Shown here: positions 44,543-53,607 of the stretch, one piece after another | Position numbering within the stretch: position 1 is the stretch's first letter | How the letters are laid out: each line of letters begins with the position of its first letter | Origin: Myxococcota bacterium | Lineage (GTDB): Bacteria; Myxococcota_A; UBA796; JAFGLY01 | DNA: 64,000 bases | Direction of reading: 5' to 3' | NCBI GenBank assembly: GCA_024276675.1 | Contig: JAJRWT010000032.1 | Location: forward strand, 1-64,000 | Program-made: the position numbers and the translations under genes | The notes under the pieces: model-generated | Database searches by the model: none | What the model was told of the DNA's origin: nothing | What the model saw: only the letters and a program-made list of their open reading frames with translations

Positions 44543-45646
44543 ATGAAGCTTCTCATGGTAGCCAGGCGATATCCTCCGGACATACGTTCCGGTACCGAGA
44601 CCGTTTTCGCAAACCTGTATACCCAGGCAAGGCAGCGGCATGACCTTTCCCTGGTGGTGGGCTTCAAGAGAGATCGTTCGCTGGTACCGGAAGAGGCGCT
44701 GGCCGTTGACCTTCGGCACGGGAGTCGGTGGTCCAACTACCTCAAGCTCCGCAGGTCGGCTACAGCCGCCATCAGGCGTTTTCGCCCCGATGCCGTCCTT
44801 TCCAATTCAATCGAAGTGCCGCTGACGGGCACTCCCACAGTTTGCATAGTGCATGATGTCAACTTCGGAAAGTCCGAGAAAAACCTGGGCACATGGGCAC
44901 GCCTGCTCTACTACCTTCTCAAGTCACGGCGGATCCACAGGATAATAACTGTGAGCGAAGCCATGAAATACCAGCTCTCCGGAATGGGGCTTCCCCGTTC
45001 CCGGATCACAGCAATTCGGAACGGAGTGGACCTGGAACGTTTCCACCCACCGCAGGCGCGACGAAACGACGGTCGAATCACCATCGCCTATCCATCCAGG
45101 ATAATCCCGGGGAAAGGCCAGCACATCGCCATTGACGCCATCTCGCGGATGCCGGCATCCGTCAAGGCCAGGATACGTCTACAGATTGTCGGGACGGTGG
45201 CAGACCCCTCCTACGCCAGGCAACTGGACGTACAAGCCAGGGAGCAGCCGGTTTCCTTCCACTACGAAGTGCCGGACATCGCCCGTTACTACCGGGAATC
45301 CGACATCGTGATCTTCCCGACTCTGATGTCTGAAGGATTCGGCTACACGGCAGTGGAAGCCATGGCCTGTGCTCGTCCCGTAATATGGTCTGACCAGCCC
45401 GCCATCCGCGAAGCCACAGGAGGAATCGGCATGCCGGTGTCCGGCGGCGATCCTGCGGACTGGATGAAAGCCATGCTGGACCTCATAGACAACCCCACGA
45501 GACGGGAGCGAATAGGGCAAAACGGGCGTGCCTTCGTAGAAGGCCACTATCGCTGGAATGATGTATGGACTGCCTACGAACACGTTCTGTCTACCGTGGC
45601 AGGGGGGATGGGCAGTGGAGGAGACCTTGCCGCAAACCCGACATGA
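44543..45646 (+). CDS. Family 4 glycosyltransferase
   Basis: The protein has 367 residues with a GT-B fold. The N-terminal half begins KLLMVARRYPPDIRSGTETVF. The C-terminal half contains NGVDLERFHPP, the donor-binding region AYPSRIIPGKGQHIAIDAI, and the EX7E motif in SEGFGYTAVEAMACARPVI. It transfers a sugar from a nucleotide donor, probably in building the polysaccharide encoded downstream. The ATG at 44543 fits the family start; an in-frame GTG lies eight codons upstream. It overlaps the next gene. Confidence 0.9.
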   Translation: MKLLMVARRYPPDIRSGTETVFANLYTQARQRHDLSLVVGFKRDRSLVPEEALAVDLRHGSRWSNYLKLRRSATAAIRRFRPDAVLSNSIEVPLTGTPTVCIVHDVNFGKSEKNLGTWARLLYYLLKSRRIHRIITVSEAMKYQLSGMGLPRSRITAIRNGVDLERFHPPQARRNDGRITIAYPSRIIPGKGQHIAIDAISRMPASVKARIRLQIVGTVADPSYARQLDVQAREQPVSFHYEVPDIARYYRESDIVIFPTLMSEGFGYTAVEAMACARPVIWSDQPAIREATGGIGMPVSGGDPADWMKAMLDLIDNPTRRERIGQNGRAFVEGHYRWNDVWTAYEHVLSTVAGGMGSGGDLAANPT

Positions 45647-46874
45647 ATCCCACCAGCTCTCGGCAGGTCGTGTGGATATATACAAGGCCTGGACCGTCAA
45701 AGAGATAGATCAAGCTGTTGAGCAGATCTTCCAGGACAGGGCTGCCCACCTCCCCACAAGCAGGAAGGCCCGCCTGGTCATCAAGCCAAACCTCAACAAC
45801 GACCTGATAGCTCTCACGGGCAACTGCGTGGACCTGCGCGTCCTGGGTTCACTGCTCAAGGCCCTCAGGAAGCGCTCGTACACGGATATCACGGTGGCCG
45901 ATGGTCCCAACGTGGGAATCGACCGGCGCGATATTGACAGCTTCAGGCGCCTTCGCGTGGACCGTCTCTGCAAGAGATATGACGTCCGACTCGTGAACAT
46001 CAACCGTGATCCCGGCGAACGGGTACCTCTCAGCGCCGGAGCCAGACCAGCCATCGGGCGTGTCGTGCAGAAAAGCGATTTCCTCATATCCGTACCCAAG
46101 ATCAAGACCCACGCTGAAGTCGGGCTCTCCTGCGCCATGAAGAACTGGGTTGGTATCGCATGCGGACAGGACAAACGGCAGATGCATTACGACCTGTCAC
46201 GAAACATCTTCGCCATCAACGAAATAATCAGACCGGATCTCATCGTTGTGGATGGCCTGGTGGGAATGGAGGGCAACGGTCCTGGAGATGGTGATCCTTT
46301 CAGGCTGGGCATCATCCTGGCATCCGACAACGCCTTCCTGAATGATCTCTTCGTGGCGCGTGCCATGGCGTTTCCCTGGAACGAAATCCCCTACCTGGTC
46401 CATGCCCTGGATGCCGGGCGTATTTCAAACAGAATCATTGCCGAAGTGGAAAACAGTGTCCCTGTAATCAGGCCAATCTCCAGGCCACCTGCCAGGAGCA
46501 GACTGGCCAGGCTTTCCGAGTCACGAAAGCTCCTGTGGCTCAAGCACATGGTCAGACCGCTGGTGGAGCGTCCCGTGGTGGCCCAGACCGCCTACAGGCT
46601 GCGAATCATCCAGGATGTGTATAATCGGCAGAGCGATACCCTTCAGGTTGCCGAAAGGGATACGCTGCGATGCGCTGATTGCCGTCGCTGCGAAGACTTC
46701 TGCCCCACCGGGCTGCCTCTCGAGCGGATTGGCAAGGACACGGCTCCGGAAGACTGCATCCACTGCTTGTATTGCTGGTTCGTCTGCCCTCGAGACGCCA
46801 TCACACTCATTGGCCAGCAGAACCATCTGGCCCGCCAGGTGACTCGCCACAAGAGTGCCATATCCTCGATGTAA
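45615..46874 (+). CDS. DUF362 domain protein with two 4Fe-4S clusters
   Basis: The protein has 419 residues. The DUF362 region spans about 20-260 (RLVIKPNLNNDL, VADGPNVGIDR, ISVPKIKTHAEVGLSCAMKNWVG, DLIVVDGLVGMEGNGPGDG). A C-terminal bacterial ferredoxin module has CADCRRCEDFCPTG and CIHCLYCWFVCPRD, enough for two 4Fe-4S clusters. DUF362 proteins are presumed redox enzymes of mostly unknown substrate. The start is uncertain: GTG at 45615 overlaps the glycosyltransferase gene, and GTG at 45672 is the alternative. The stop codon overlaps the start of the propeller gene (ATGTAATG), so the three genes form one operon. Confidence 0.8.
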   Translation: MEETLPQTRHESHQLSAGRVDIYKAWTVKEIDQAVEQIFQDRAAHLPTSRKARLVIKPNLNNDLIALTGNCVDLRVLGSLLKALRKRSYTDITVADGPNVGIDRRDIDSFRRLRVDRLCKRYDVRLVNINRDPGERVPLSAGARPAIGRVVQKSDFLISVPKIKTHAEVGLSCAMKNWVGIACGQDKRQMHYDLSRNIFAINEIIRPDLIVVDGLVGMEGNGPGDGDPFRLGIILASDNAFLNDLFVARAMAFPWNEIPYLVHALDAGRISNRIIAEVENSVPVIRPISRPPARSRLARLSESRKLLWLKHMVRPLVERPVVAQTAYRLRIIQDVYNRQSDTLQVAERDTLRCADCRRCEDFCPTGLPLERIGKDTAPEDCIHCLYCWFVCPRDAITLIGQQNHLARQVTRHKSAISSM

Positions 46875-49006
46875 TGCTTCTTACGAGTGTTCTCCAGATG
46901 CAGTCATCTCGTACACGAAGGACCATGGGGCTCTTCACGCTTCTGCTGCTTCTCTTCTCTCCGGGTGCAGGGGCTCTGGACCTGAATACGAGCCAACACT
47001 TCAGGGCGGTAGAGGTCAACCCATCCCGTTGGACGATGCTGTTCGCCCCCAGGAGGAACGTCCGACTTTTCTGGAACGGTGACGCAAGGTACGACATCCA
47101 ACTACTCACAGGGAAAGGCTGGAAGACACTGACCCGGAATACCGCCTCGGGTTGGACGTCCAACCGTGTGCGCAGAGCTGCAACATTCAGGATGACCGGG
47201 GAGGATGGCTTTGTTTCACCACCTGTACAGGCACAGCCAGTAACTCCACCCGCCGCCATCGCAGAGTTGGCTGGACCACGCCAGGCGATACTTGGCAGAT
47301 CCGTGGTTGATATCGAGCTGGACAAGGAAGGGCGCCCATGGGTTGCCACGCTGGAAGGGGGAGTGTCCTGGCTGGATCCCGTGTCTGGAAAGGCGAGTAC
47401 CATCACGTTCGAGGATGGCCTCCCATCCAACAGGGTCATCTCCGTCGCCCCAACATCGTGGGGAGCCTGGGTCGGTACGGCGGGGGGGTTGGCAAGGGTG
47501 CAGGTCAACCACCCTCCGGGCGGGCACGCTGCCGGGCCTGCGGCAGACGTAACCGTGGTTCTGGGTGAAGTTGACGGGCTGGCCGACGACTATGTTCAGG
47601 CGCTGACAACGCTTGGCGACAAGCTATGGATCGGAACATATCGTGGACTGTCATTCATGCAGGGCACAGAACTGCGCACCATCCTGAGTCCCTGGTCTGT
47701 CTTTTCCCTCGTGAAAGGAGCAGACGAGCGCATTTGGGTAGGGTACGAGGGGCTTCTGGGACTCCCAGAGGCAGAACCCATAGAAGGAGTGGATTCCGGA
47801 CTCGACGTCTACGATATCGAGGTGCTGCCCGGGACAGGAACCTTGCTGGCTACACTGCAGGAGGGCGTGGTTCTGCTTACGGAGGGTGAAAGAATACCCG
47901 TGTGGTCCGGCCGTGGAGACGATGGAGCCTATGCTCTGGCCCGCCTGGGCTCCAATTACCTGGCTGCGGGAGCAAACGGAGGCCTGGTCTCCATTGGACC
48001 ATCCTGGAAGGTCCTACGCACCTGGCACCCTCGAGACGGTCTTCCATCTCCGGTGGTCAACGAAGTCGTCCCGGGTATTGCCAAGATTGCTGCGTCAGAA
48101 AAAACCAACACCACGGAGCAGGGGGCGGGAGCCTGGCTGGGAACAGAAGCGGGAGTGGCATATCTGGACTCCACGAAGGAGCACATCCGTGCCTACCCCC
48201 TGTCACGACTTCCGGCTGGCACCAGGGTGACCAGCACATGCGCTTCCCGTCACCCGTGCCTGGTTGGAGAGTCCGGCGTTCTACATCACAGGTCACCGTT
48301 GTCCAGAGGGTTGCGGTCCCGTACAGGGATTGACGAGGGACTGCTGGCATTCTTCCGTAGCGGTGCCACCTCCTGGTTCGTATACCAGGACAGGGTTCTC
48401 CAGCGCCGCCCATTTCACAGGGACGTGATCCACAGGATCGATTCCGATATCCGGGCAGCGATCATCTCGAAAGGGGTACTCTGGCTCGGCGGCGAGGCGG
48501 GTGCATTTCGTTTCGACAGGCGCCTGCAACAGTTCTCCAGACTCGCCTCAACCTGAGCAATATCCAGGTTGAGAGTGGGCAAGGACAACGTTCTCTGGGC
48601 CATCTCCGGTGGGGCGGTCGTCTCGATTTCTCCCGACCTCGAGCAACGCAGCTATCTTCGAATGCACAGACCTCTGGACATCTGGCCAGACGGAGAAATA
48701 GTGTGGGTTGGCACCGAAAACGGCATCGACATTCTCGACATCGCCAGCGGTTCGGTTCTGGACCTGCTACGAACGGCCGACAACAGGGTACGCGTGCAGG
48801 CAATCGCTGCGGACGGCGCCGGTGGATGCTGGTTGGGGACAGAGACTGGCCGGGTGATTCACCTTGATACTGCCCGGGATGGCGGAGCCTTCGTGATCAC
48901 GCTGGACCGGGCCAATCCTCCTGAAATACTCGAAATACGCCCGGTTGGAACGAAGTCCGCGTGGGTGATGACGGACCAGGGCCCATTCGCACTTAGACGA
49001 CAATAG
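46874..49006 (+). pseudogene. Beta-propeller (regulator-type WD-like) protein gene with one in-frame TGA
   Basis: A signal peptide (MGLFTLLLLLFSPGAGA from the ATG at 46925, or the ATG at 46874) leads to repeated propeller blades. These follow the two-component-regulator pattern: DIELDKEGRPWVATLEGGVSWLD, ITFEDGLPSNRVISVAP, WVGTAGGLARV. TGA at 48554-48556 interrupts at LAST-stop-AISRLRVGKDNVLWAI. The next blade (GKDNVLWAISGGAVVSISPD) and two more continue in the same frame to 49006. The whole frame is 711 codons, enough for a two-propeller protein. It is likely periplasmic. No selenocysteine signal or relevant homology supports a recoded TGA. Nonsense mutation or sequence error is simplest. Confidence 0.7.
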
Positions 49007-49109
49007 GGGTCTATATGGCGGGGAAGACCCCAAGACTCGTGGGCTCCTCGTGCGCTGTCGGCCAGGCCTGCGGGCCACCTGGGTGATGGGGCTGTTCCTG
49101 TACAGGTTC

Positions 49110-49874
49110 CTATTCTTGTCGGTGGCACATGCTTCTTGATTTCTTCATTCGTTCAAAGAGCATTCTGGCCATTACTTCACTGTTGCCCAGAAGGTAGCGT
49201 TTCCAGAGTCTGCGTGGGTCCACCAGGAGTCTGGCCAGCCATTCGTGCCGCTGGTGAAGGAATGCGGGACCCCTGGACACCTTCCCCGAGACGAAATCGG
49301 CGGTCGCGCCGAGGCACCACACGACAGGCACACCCAGATTGTTGCGATTTTCGCGCACCCAGCGTTCTTGCAAGGGAGTACCCATACCCACCAGCAGGAT
49401 ATCGGAATTGGAGGAGTTGATCCGTTCCAGGAGAGCTGTATTGGCAGGCCCCTTTTTGGGGTGGAACCCGTGATCTGTCAACAGGTCCAGCGCAGGATGA
49501 CGTTCCTTGAGCCTGGCGGCTGCCAGCGCTGTTACGCCGGGTTCACCCCCCAGCCAGAATATCCGCCACCTGTTTTCAGCCCTGGCCGCAAGGTCCCAGA
49601 TCCAGTCCGCGCCGGTCATACGGCCGGGAAGCTGATACCCGAGCAAGCCAGCCGCCCATACTATTCCCTTGCCGTCGCAGTAACAGAGATCCACTTCGTT
49701 CAGAAACTCCGCCAATTGGTGACAGCGCAGAGATTGATGCAGTACATGCATGTTCAGGTAGGAAATGGTCCTGGGCCCTCCTTCGGCGATGAAGGTGTCT
49801 ATCTGGCGAAGGAGCCCATCCAGGGTCAACAGGTCCACGGGAACACCGAGGAGCAGTATACGGTTCCGGTTAAT
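49110..49874 (-). CDS. WecG/TagA/CpsF family glycosyltransferase, apparent ATT start
   Basis: The protein has 254 residues if started at ATT (49872-49874), giving the family's usual N-terminus (NRNRILLLGVPVDLLTL). The first conventional start, GTG at 49838, removes the first strand. Motifs are YLNMHVLHQSL, DGKGIVWAAGLLGYQLPGRMTGADW, WLGGEPGVTALAAARL, and ILLVGMGTPLQERW. These enzymes add a second sugar (ManNAc-uronate or ManNAc type) to an undecaprenyl-pyrophosphate-linked acceptor. That fits the phosphosugar transferase two genes upstream. The 5' end overlaps the IPT/TIG lipoprotein gene by about 48 bp. Confidence 0.85.
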   Translation of the reverse strand: MNRNRILLLGVPVDLLTLDGLLRQIDTFIAEGGPRTISYLNMHVLHQSLRCHQLAEFLNEVDLCYCDGKGIVWAAGLLGYQLPGRMTGADWIWDLAARAENRWRIFWLGGEPGVTALAAARLKERHPALDLLTDHGFHPKKGPANTALLERINSSNSDILLVGMGTPLQERWVRENRNNLGVPVVWCLGATADFVSGKVSRGPAFLHQRHEWLARLLVDPRRLWKRYLLGNSEVMARMLFERMKKSRSMCHRQE

Positions 49875-51052
49875 TGTGTGAAGAATGCCCCGATGAGTGC
49901 GTACTCGCCTGCAATACCCACGGAAGCACCGTTGAAGGGCACCACGGCATCGGACATGGTCATGCTGGTGGCGTACACGGTTATCTGCCGGCCCGTTGGA
50001 TAGCTGGGCCAGACTGCAGATGGCACCGTGAAGCTCCCCGTGTCCGGTACCAGGCAGGAAACTGTGGTTTCGTAGTCGGTTCCTTCGGAGTTCCAGAGGG
50101 CCAGCATAAGCAACAACCGGTCCCCGTGGGAGCCGGTCCAGGAGAACTGCAGTTCGTACTTGCTCAGTTGCAGGGCATCACTTCCGGCCAGGGCCGGTGA
50201 TATTATCTGGAAACCGGCGGCGTCCGGAGTGGTGACGAAATCGTCCACGTGGAAGGAGGGGTAGCTCGAACTGCTGAATTCAGCCAGATTGTAGGTTACA
50301 CCGAAATAATACTCTGAATCGGTCAATGCCTGGTTGTAGAACACGAAATAGGTAGAGTTCCAGGGCAGAGTCACCGAACTGCCATTGGGAGCATTCAGGG
50401 TAGCAACAGGCACGTCCTGGATAATACTGGAGAGACTGGTGGCGGCGCTATAATCCACGGCGCAGTCTTCGGTTGTCGGGCCAAATATCTCCCAAGGGTC
50501 CAGGCTGACGGGATCTAGGAATGCGAAGTAGGCGAACCCGCCATCGGGAGGCCTGTTCTGCCAGTAGTCGCCGATATAGTGGTACCAGTGAAATTCCCCC
50601 ATGGCGCCAGTTTCGCCGGCGTGGTCCTTGAAGTACCTGAATGCCGAATCAAGGCTGCCGAAGCCGGAATCGGTGCGGATGCCTATGGTGACGTAGCCTT
50701 CGGTACTCTGTGCCGGAGTCAGAACCCGCAGCTCGTTTTCTGACTCCAGGGAGAGAATCGTCGCCTCTTGGCCACCGAAAAGCACCTGTGCGGAATCGTC
50801 GAATATCCCCCCGGTGATCGTCACTGCAAGCCCTCCGGCCGTGGTTCCGAAGTCAGGCAGTACAGAAGTTATCTCTATGGTGTCCAGATTTCCGGTTGGA
50901 GTCCCGGTGTCAACAGGTTCCGTGAAACTGTCGAGTCGGTTGGAATCGCCGGGAGATTCCTCCAGGAAGGTCAGCCCCAGGGAGCAGCCAGAGAACAACC
51001 ACGCGATAAGACCGGGTTCGACGATGACACGTATCGATGATGCGTGGTTCAT
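49826..51052 (-). CDS. IPT/TIG-domain lipoprotein
   Basis: The protein has 408 residues. The signal peptide ends in a lipobox (LFSGCSLG). After a short Asp/Thr linker, one IPT/TIG immunoglobulin-like domain spans about 40-125 (SVLPDFGTTAGGLAVTITGGIFDDSA). A Cys-poor, Tyr/Ser/Asp-rich beta region of about 270 residues follows, with no known family. It is surface or periplasmic, perhaps binding polysaccharide, given the locus. The start is the ATG at 51052. Confidence 0.65.
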   Translation of the reverse strand: MNHASSIRVIVEPGLIAWLFSGCSLGLTFLEESPGDSNRLDSFTEPVDTGTPTGNLDTIEITSVLPDFGTTAGGLAVTITGGIFDDSAQVLFGGQEATILSLESENELRVLTPAQSTEGYVTIGIRTDSGFGSLDSAFRYFKDHAGETGAMGEFHWYHYIGDYWQNRPPDGGFAYFAFLDPVSLDPWEIFGPTTEDCAVDYSAATSLSSIIQDVPVATLNAPNGSSVTLPWNSTYFVFYNQALTDSEYYFGVTYNLAEFSSSSYPSFHVDDFVTTPDAAGFQIISPALAGSDALQLSKYELQFSWTGSHGDRLLLMLALWNSEGTDYETTVSCLVPDTGSFTVPSAVWPSYPTGRQITVYATSMTMSDAVVPFNGASVGIAGEYALIGAFFTQLTGTVYCSSVFPWTC

Positions 51053-51136
51053 ACAGACCTCTGGATGACGAACATCTGCATGGAATTCTAGACCGTATCT
51101 CACGTCGAGGCAATGGAGAACTGCCGCACAACGAGA

Positions 51137-52582
51137 TCAGGTCGCACCGCTGCCCCTAATGACCGCCGGAATGGTCTTCAAGAGAATCTGCAGATCCAGC
51201 CAGAACGACCAGTTCTGGACGTAGTGGATATCCAGGGCCACCATGTCTCGGAAGCCCAGATTGCTACGCCCCATGACCTGCCACAGCCCGGTGATACCAG
51301 GCTTGACCTTGCTACGAAGCTCGAACCAATAGAGAGCCTCCGGATCGGAGGCCAGGTCCTTGAGGTCTTCCTGGGGCAGAGGCCGCGGCCCCACCAGGTT
51401 CATATCTCCGCGGAGCACATTCCAGAGTTGTGGCAGTTCGTCTATGGAGTACTTTCTGATGAATCGCCCCACCGAGGTGACCCTGGGGTCGTTTCGTATC
51501 TTGAACAGGCGCCCATCGGATTCGTTCATCTCCCTGAGTTGTTCCTTCATGTTCTCCGCGTTGTGGATCATGGAGCGGAACTTGAAGAAGGAGAAATATC
51601 GCCCCCCCTTGCCGACGCGTTTTCCCACGTAGATCACCGGCCCGGAGGACTCCAGCTTGATGAGAATGGCGGTGATGAGCAAGATTGGGGCAAGCGGTAT
51701 TCCCCCGACCAGAACGGCAAACAGATCAAAGGCCCGCTTCACGTTTTCGGCAAAAGTAGGGTAGCTCAGATACTGGAGATCGATGAGCTGGAGTCCGCCC
51801 AGTTAAGCAAAGGCGAGGCGTGGACTGGCGAAACCCCATGTAAATGGCATCTGGAGAACTTTGAGCCCCATGCGATCACAGAGCGAGGCCAGTTTCAGTG
51901 CCTCGTCGCGGGGAGTGTTCCGCGTGGCCAGAATGACCATGTTGAGGTCATGGTGGTTGATGACCTCTTGCAGATCCTCCACCTCACCCAGAACCTGGGC
52001 CATGGGTACCTTCACCTCGGAGGCACCATTGGGGTGTATGTAGCCCTTGAGCTTGTATGCGTGCTTCCCCGATTGCTCGATACGTTCCGCCATGAGCAGG
52101 GCATCCCCACCCACGCCGAAGATTGCCACGTTCTGTGCAGCAAGGGGATTGGGGAGCCGGAGCTGGATCTGGAAAAAGGCCAGCCGAACGATCAACATCC
52201 AGGAGAAACCCGTACTCAGAAAGAGCAACATCAGCAGGCGACTGAAGTAGCGCTGGATGAAGAGAAATTGCACCACCACCAGGAGCAGGAGCATCAGGAA
52301 GGAAGTTCTCGTGCAGGTGGAGGCGATATGAACCGAACTCTCAAGCTTGCCCGGGTTGTAGAGACCGCTTCGGTGATTCAGGAACATCCACGCGATCATC
52401 AGCAGGGTGGCCGGCGGCATCCATGGATTGGGCCAGAAAAGCTCCCACAGTTGCACCTGCACCACGAATTCAAGCTGCGGATCGTTCCAGATCCAGAGCC
52501 TGTAGCTGACCACGAGGGCCAGCAATAGTGTGGCGATGTCTATCGCCACCAGGATAATCGAGTGAAACGCAGCCTTTTTCAC
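51137..52582 (-). pseudogene. Undecaprenyl-phosphate sugar phosphotransferase gene (WbaP/ExoY-like) with one in-frame TAA
   Basis: The first 259 codons encode five membrane helices and a CoA-binding-like Rossmann domain (VAIFGVGGDALLMAERI), as in long WbaP-type enzymes. TAA at 51803-51805 follows PRLAFA, and the frame continues LGGLQLIDLQYLSYPTFAENV into the catalytic domain. That domain has KRAFDLFAVLVGGIPLAPILLI, KRVGKGGRYFSFFKFRSM, STDELPQLWN-type IDELPQLWNVLRGDMNLVGPRP, and KPGITGLWQVMGRS. It transfers a sugar phosphate to undecaprenyl phosphate, the first step of polysaccharide assembly. ExoY-like enzymes with only the second half can be active, so the part starting near 51742 might work alone if translated. 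Confidence 0.8.
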
Positions 52583-52606
52583 AGAAGCCAGCCTGCCGGG
52601 TTCGGG

Positions 52607-53332
52607 CTACTGCAGCACTGAAGAAGTCCCTTGTGCGCCCTGAGAGATGACGTTGCGGTAGATCGCCGAGCCGCCCACGAACGGTGTCAGGACACCCTGG
52701 ATGCGGCGGAAGTACCGTTCCACGTTCGCAATGGTCTTGGTGGGGACGACAACGATGTCTCCTCCCTGGAGATAGACCAGTTGGGAGAGATCCCCTTCGT
52801 TGTAGATGGCATCCACGTCTACGGTGTAGATTTCAGGAGTTTCGAGACCACTACGAACCAGCAAAACGTTGTTCGTTCGTGATTCGCTGCTGATGCCGCC
52901 GGATAGGGCAAGTGCCTCGATTATGGACATGTCGTTCACCACCTGCAGCACAATCGGCTGCCGTACCTCGCCGATGACATAGACCTTTTCGTTGGCCACT
53001 TCCATCACGTTTACGGCCACTGAGACATCCTTGTAATAGCCTGACAGACCTTCTTCGATGCGCTCCACCAGTTGCGGAAAGGTCATGCCGGCCACCTGTA
53101 TGCGCCCCAGCAGTGGATAGGAAATGCCGCCGTCAGGTGCAACCGTGATTTCCATGTCCATTTCCTGGTGACGCCAGACTTTTATGGAGATTTTGTCTGC
53201 AGGCCCGAAAGTAAAGGGCTTGGGTGTGGGAAGACGAACCTCCTCGGAGTCCGAGGCCTCTGCAATATTGGGAGGCGAGAACTTTGGTGCACAGGAGAGG
53301 GAGAGAATACAAAGGGAAATCAGGAGACGCAT
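52607..53332 (-). CDS. Polysaccharide export lipoprotein, Wza family
   Basis: The protein has 241 residues with lipobox LSLSC. The Poly_export domain (FTFGPADKISIKVWRHQEMDMEITVAPDGGISYPLLG) is followed by SLBB-type domains (VYVIGEVRQPIVLQV, IIEALALSGGI). It has no long C-terminal amphipathic helix of the kind that forms the Wza pore, so it is a short export lipoprotein, like others paired with Wzc or with separate barrels. It is divergent from the wzc-like gene across 275 bp, which should contain both promoters. Confidence 0.9.
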   Translation of the reverse strand: MRLLISLCILSLSCAPKFSPPNIAEASDSEEVRLPTPKPFTFGPADKISIKVWRHQEMDMEITVAPDGGISYPLLGRIQVAGMTFPQLVERIEEGLSGYYKDVSVAVNVMEVANEKVYVIGEVRQPIVLQVVNDMSIIEALALSGGISSESRTNNVLLVRSGLETPEIYTVDVDAIYNEGDLSQLVYLQGGDIVVVPTKTIANVERYFRRIQGVLTPFVGGSAIYRNVISQGAQGTSSVLQ

Positions 53333-53607
53333 GGCAATTCCACCGGACCGATAATGAGAGCACGAAGAGCCGGAGCTTCAAGGTGAACACGGTTCACCGG
53401 AAATAGCTACCTGTGAGTGCAAAGGTTGGTAGCCGACGTGACAGGGGAACGTCAAGACGAATACGCATCAATCTGTTTGTGGCGTTTGTTGAAATGGACG
53501 GCTATAGTCGCCTGCGTTGCCTCTTCCTCTGTCGGGTAGGGCAATGGATTTCTACCTGGCTACCAGAGTTACCCTCCAGCAAAGCGTGTCACGCAACGGT
53601 GCGGCGG

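Noticed and set aside
48554..48556. Selenocysteine at the in-frame TGA of the propeller gene
   Set aside because: No redox motif surrounds it, and no SECIS-like hairpin was evident. Four other genes have TAA or TAG interruptions, so a common non-selenium cause is more likely.
15355..52582. Reassignment of TAG (or another stop) as a sense codon
   Set aside because: The interruptions use all three stop codons, many intact genes here end in TAA, TAG or TGA, and release factor 1 looks normal. A simple alternative genetic code does not fit.
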